Source of the DNA: Patescibacteria group bacterium UBA5194
Lineage (GTDB): Bacteria > Patescibacteriota > Gracilibacteria > BD1-5 > UBA6164
Assembly (NCBI GenBank): GCA_002412935.1
Contig: DHWA01000036.1
Location: 1 to 43,789 of the forward strand
DNA: 43,789 nt
Direction: 5' to 3'
The position numbers and the translations under genes were made by a program. The notes beneath the pieces are model-generated. The model was not told the DNA's origin. It was given only the letters and a program-made list of their open reading frames with translations, and did no database searches. Every line of letters begins with the position of its first letter. Within the stretch, counting starts at the first letter, position 1. Positions 41,862 through 43,789 of this stretch are shown piece by piece.

Positions 41862-42614
41862 ATGCAAACAAAACAATTCCTCCTAAACTGAATCCTCACA
41901 TCTTATCTAACCTCAGATAATTTCAATCCTGAAAAATCTCTGTTTTTTTTACATGGATGGTGACAAGATAAATCAAGTTTTAATAAAATTTATAAATTAC
42001 TTGATGAAAAAAATATTTCCTATATTGCCTTAGATTTCCCTTGATTTTGAGCAAGTGATTTTCCAAAGGTAGACTGGAAAATATCTGATTATGCAGAATT
42101 TACAAAAGATTTTATAAATAGAATCTGACTTATAAAACCAACCCTAGTTTGACACTCTTTTTGATGAAGAATCTGTATTATACTTTGAAGTAGTAATTAT
42201 GAAAATCTAGATAAATTAGTTTTAATCTGAGCTGCAGGAATTAAACCAAAAATAAATATATTGAAATATGCAATTGCAAAAACATGAAAATTATTTTTTT
42301 CTATTCCATGATTACAATGAATCTGAGATAAGATAAAATCAAAAGTCTGATCAAGAGATTATTTAAGCTCTTGAAAATTAAAACAAATATTTTTAAATAC
42401 TATAAACGAGAACTTAACTCCTTATTTACAATATATCAATTGTAAGACATTACTTCTACGGTGACTAAACGACACAGAAACTCCAGTTGCAGATTGAATT
42501 CTTATGCACAATATAATAAAAACCTCAAGAATTAAAATATTTGAAAACTGAACACATTTCTTACATGATGAATTGCCTGAAGAAATAGTTGAGGAAATAG
42601 AGAAATTTATATAA
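41862..42614 (+). CDS. Alpha/beta hydrolase
   Basis: 250 aa. Oxyanion region FFLHGWGQDKSSF (28-40), DFPGFGAS, nucleophile elbow VGHSFGGR (Ser99), Asp near LRGLNDTETP, and the catalytic His in ENGTHFLHDE near residue 232: complete Ser-Asp-His triad. Substrate unknown; start is 2 nt after the ddl stop, so it is co-transcribed with ddl and, across hicBA, with murF. The linkage suggests a role in wall or lipid precursor metabolism, but that is inference. TGA codes glycines in the GHSFGG and HGWG motifs. Confidence 0.9.
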
Positions 42615-42685
42615 TAAGCATATAAACCTTTTGATTATTTTAAAAAATTATTATAATAAATATAATTAACTATTATTATAAAAAT

Positions 42686-42931
42686 ATGATTATACAATAC
42701 ATAAATGAAATAATGAAAAATGCAAAATATGAAATTCTAGAATGATGAGAATGATTTTATGGTGAAATCATATGATGTCCATGAGTATGGGCACAATCAA
42801 ACAATTTAGAAACATGTAGAAAAGAACTGCAAGAAATTTTAGAAGAATGGATATTGTTAAAAGTTAGAAAACAAAAATTTGTACCTAAAACTTCAAACTA
42901 TGATCTAAATCAATTACTATGTGAAAAATAA
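42686..42931 (+). CDS. hicB: HicB-like antitoxin (short form)
   Basis: 81 aa. AKYEILEGGEGFYGEIIG, then CPGVWAQSNNLETCRKEL and EILEEWILLKVRKQK: the HicB (UPF0150) RNase-H-like fold signature (Y-x-G-x-I-P-x-x-P-G-x-x-A-x-G-x-T-x-x-E-A). The C-terminal DNA-binding ribbon-helix-helix is missing, as in short HicB members. It neutralises the HicA encoded 13 nt overlapping downstream. Order antitoxin-then-toxin is the reverse of E. coli hicAB. Inserted in the ddl-hydrolase-murF run. Confidence 0.87.
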
Positions 42932-43140
42932 ATCCAATAAGTCATTCAAATTTTATAAAAAAATTAACAAAATTCTGATTTAAATGACCATTTTCTTGAT
43001 GAAAACATCTATTTATGTCAAAATGAGATTTTGATTTTACTATTCCAAATACACATTGAAACAAAGATATATGAATAGCTTTACTTTCAAGATTATTAAA
43101 ACAAATTTGAATTTCTATTGATGAATGGAATAATTTATAA
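42919..43140 (+). CDS. hicA: HicA-like toxin (mRNA interferase)
   Basis: 73 aa. ATG at 42919 followed directly by TGA (Gly): MGKINPISHSNFIKKLTKFG, then FKGPFSGGKHLFMSKGD with the catalytic His30 in the GGKHxxM motif, TIPNTHGNKDIGIALLSRLL and a C-terminal DEW. This is the dsRBD-like HicA (YcfA) fold that cleaves mRNA. The start overlaps the hicB end by 13 nt. With the standard code the gene would be truncated at codon 2 and invisible. It forms a TA pair with hicB. Confidence 0.9.
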
Positions 43141-43789
43141 ATGTTTTTTATGCTTTGCAAAAATCTCCTTACATCTTACCAATTAGAAAACTATGAAAAT
43201 ATTAGATTTCTAAAATTTATTTATTCTCATCCAAGATTTTGGATTTTTTGAAGTGATAGACAAAAACTAGTGTGGACAAAAAAAGCTATTATGATAGCTA
43301 TTTTAACTATACTTATTGCAATTATTAAACTTACTTCATACATAATTCTATTTTATAGTACTACATCGATTTATATTAATATATTAGCCATTATACTTTG
43401 GATATTAGCTTTTCCACTTTATATGATTATTGCTGATTTTATACTTATTCCTATTGATAAACACCTGAAAAATCAAATTATAAAAAAAGCAAAAATAAAA
43501 CTTGATGGAATTAAAAATAAAAAATATCTAAAAGTAATATGAATTACATGAAGTTATGGTAAAACCTCTCAAAAAGAAATACTTGAAACTGTATTAAAAG
43601 AATCTTTTAAAATTATAACTACTCAATGAAATAAAAATACTCCTCTTTGAATAAGTGAATTAATACTAAATGAACTAGATGAAACTTACGATATATTTAT
43701 AGTTGAAATGTGAGCTTATGTAAGAGGAGATATACAAGAAATCTGTGATTTAGTAAATCCTGAGATTGGTATACTAACTTGAATGACTA
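43141..43789 (+). CDS. murF: UDP-MurNAc-tripeptide--D-Ala-D-Ala ligase, 5' part (runs off window)
   Basis: 216 residues visible. An N-terminal region with about two membrane segments (residues 49-72 and 77-102) precedes the Mur ligase core: KVIGITGSYGKTSQKEILETV (about 132-150, P-loop GxxGKTs, TGA glycines), TTQGNKNTPLGISELIL and VEMGAYVRGDIQEICDLVNP, then ILTGM, all MurF/MurT-like. Adds D-Ala-D-Ala (made by the upstream ddl) to the wall precursor. The membrane-anchored N-terminus is unlike E. coli MurF but is seen in CPR-type forms. ATG at 43141 is immediately after the hicA stop. Confidence 0.9.

Overview
The window comes from an AT-rich bacterium that reads UGA as glycine (translation table 25), which points to Candidatus Gracilibacteria (BD1-5) or Absconditabacteria (SR1) of the Candidate Phyla Radiation. 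The evidence is direct. Ribosomal protein L11, RsmH, the SufC Walker A loop, RecA-like helicase motifs and many others become full length and show invariant glycines only if TGA is translated as Gly; TAA and TAG act as stops. A caller using the standard code breaks almost every gene here. All but two of the roughly 40 genes lack a recognisable Shine-Dalgarno sequence and start behind A/T-rich leaders.

Layout. 1-4028: a minus-strand SUF iron-sulphur locus (sufC, sufB, sufD, 5' part of sufS), interrupted twice by small plus-strand cassettes that share one promoter, leader and RBS plan. 4332-5706: rsmH and an FtsL-like gene. 5799-10319: minus-strand unknowns, a giant pseudopilin with a propeller-like domain, a glycosyltransferase and ssb. 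10611-11205: rplK and tRNA-Glu. 11206-14506: an accessory patch (aminotransferase relic, 2H phosphoesterase, GNAT and AAA-ATPase genes between two 66-bp direct repeats). 14507-22132: a TspO-like membrane protein, a small RG-rich protein, a Y-family polymerase, unknown genes, an ABC-F ATPase, yraN, lepB and hisS. 22392-24836: a Panacea-type toxin-antitoxin pair, then a small ORF and a caspase-like protease. 24842-33701: a 2187-residue thioester alpha-2-macroglobulin divergent from a PBP1C-type peptidoglycan synthase. 33691-40299: a RelA/SpoT-like HD protein, a UvrD/PcrA helicase, and a DEAD/DEAH helicase with four near-identical C-terminal repeats. 40711-43789: ddl, an alpha/beta hydrolase, hicBA and the 5' part of murF.

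Functional themes are cell-wall synthesis and division (RsmH, FtsL-like, PBP1C, Ddl, MurF), envelope and surface functions (pseudopilin, A2M, signal peptidase, glycosyltransferase), Fe-S assembly, translation and repair, and a dense set of conflict or regulated-death genes. Palindromic repeats are scattered through the window, and several lie in frame inside pbpC and uvrD, much like the intragenic palindromic elements of Rickettsia. The most unusual system is the pair of look-alike plus-strand cassettes embedded in the suf locus.
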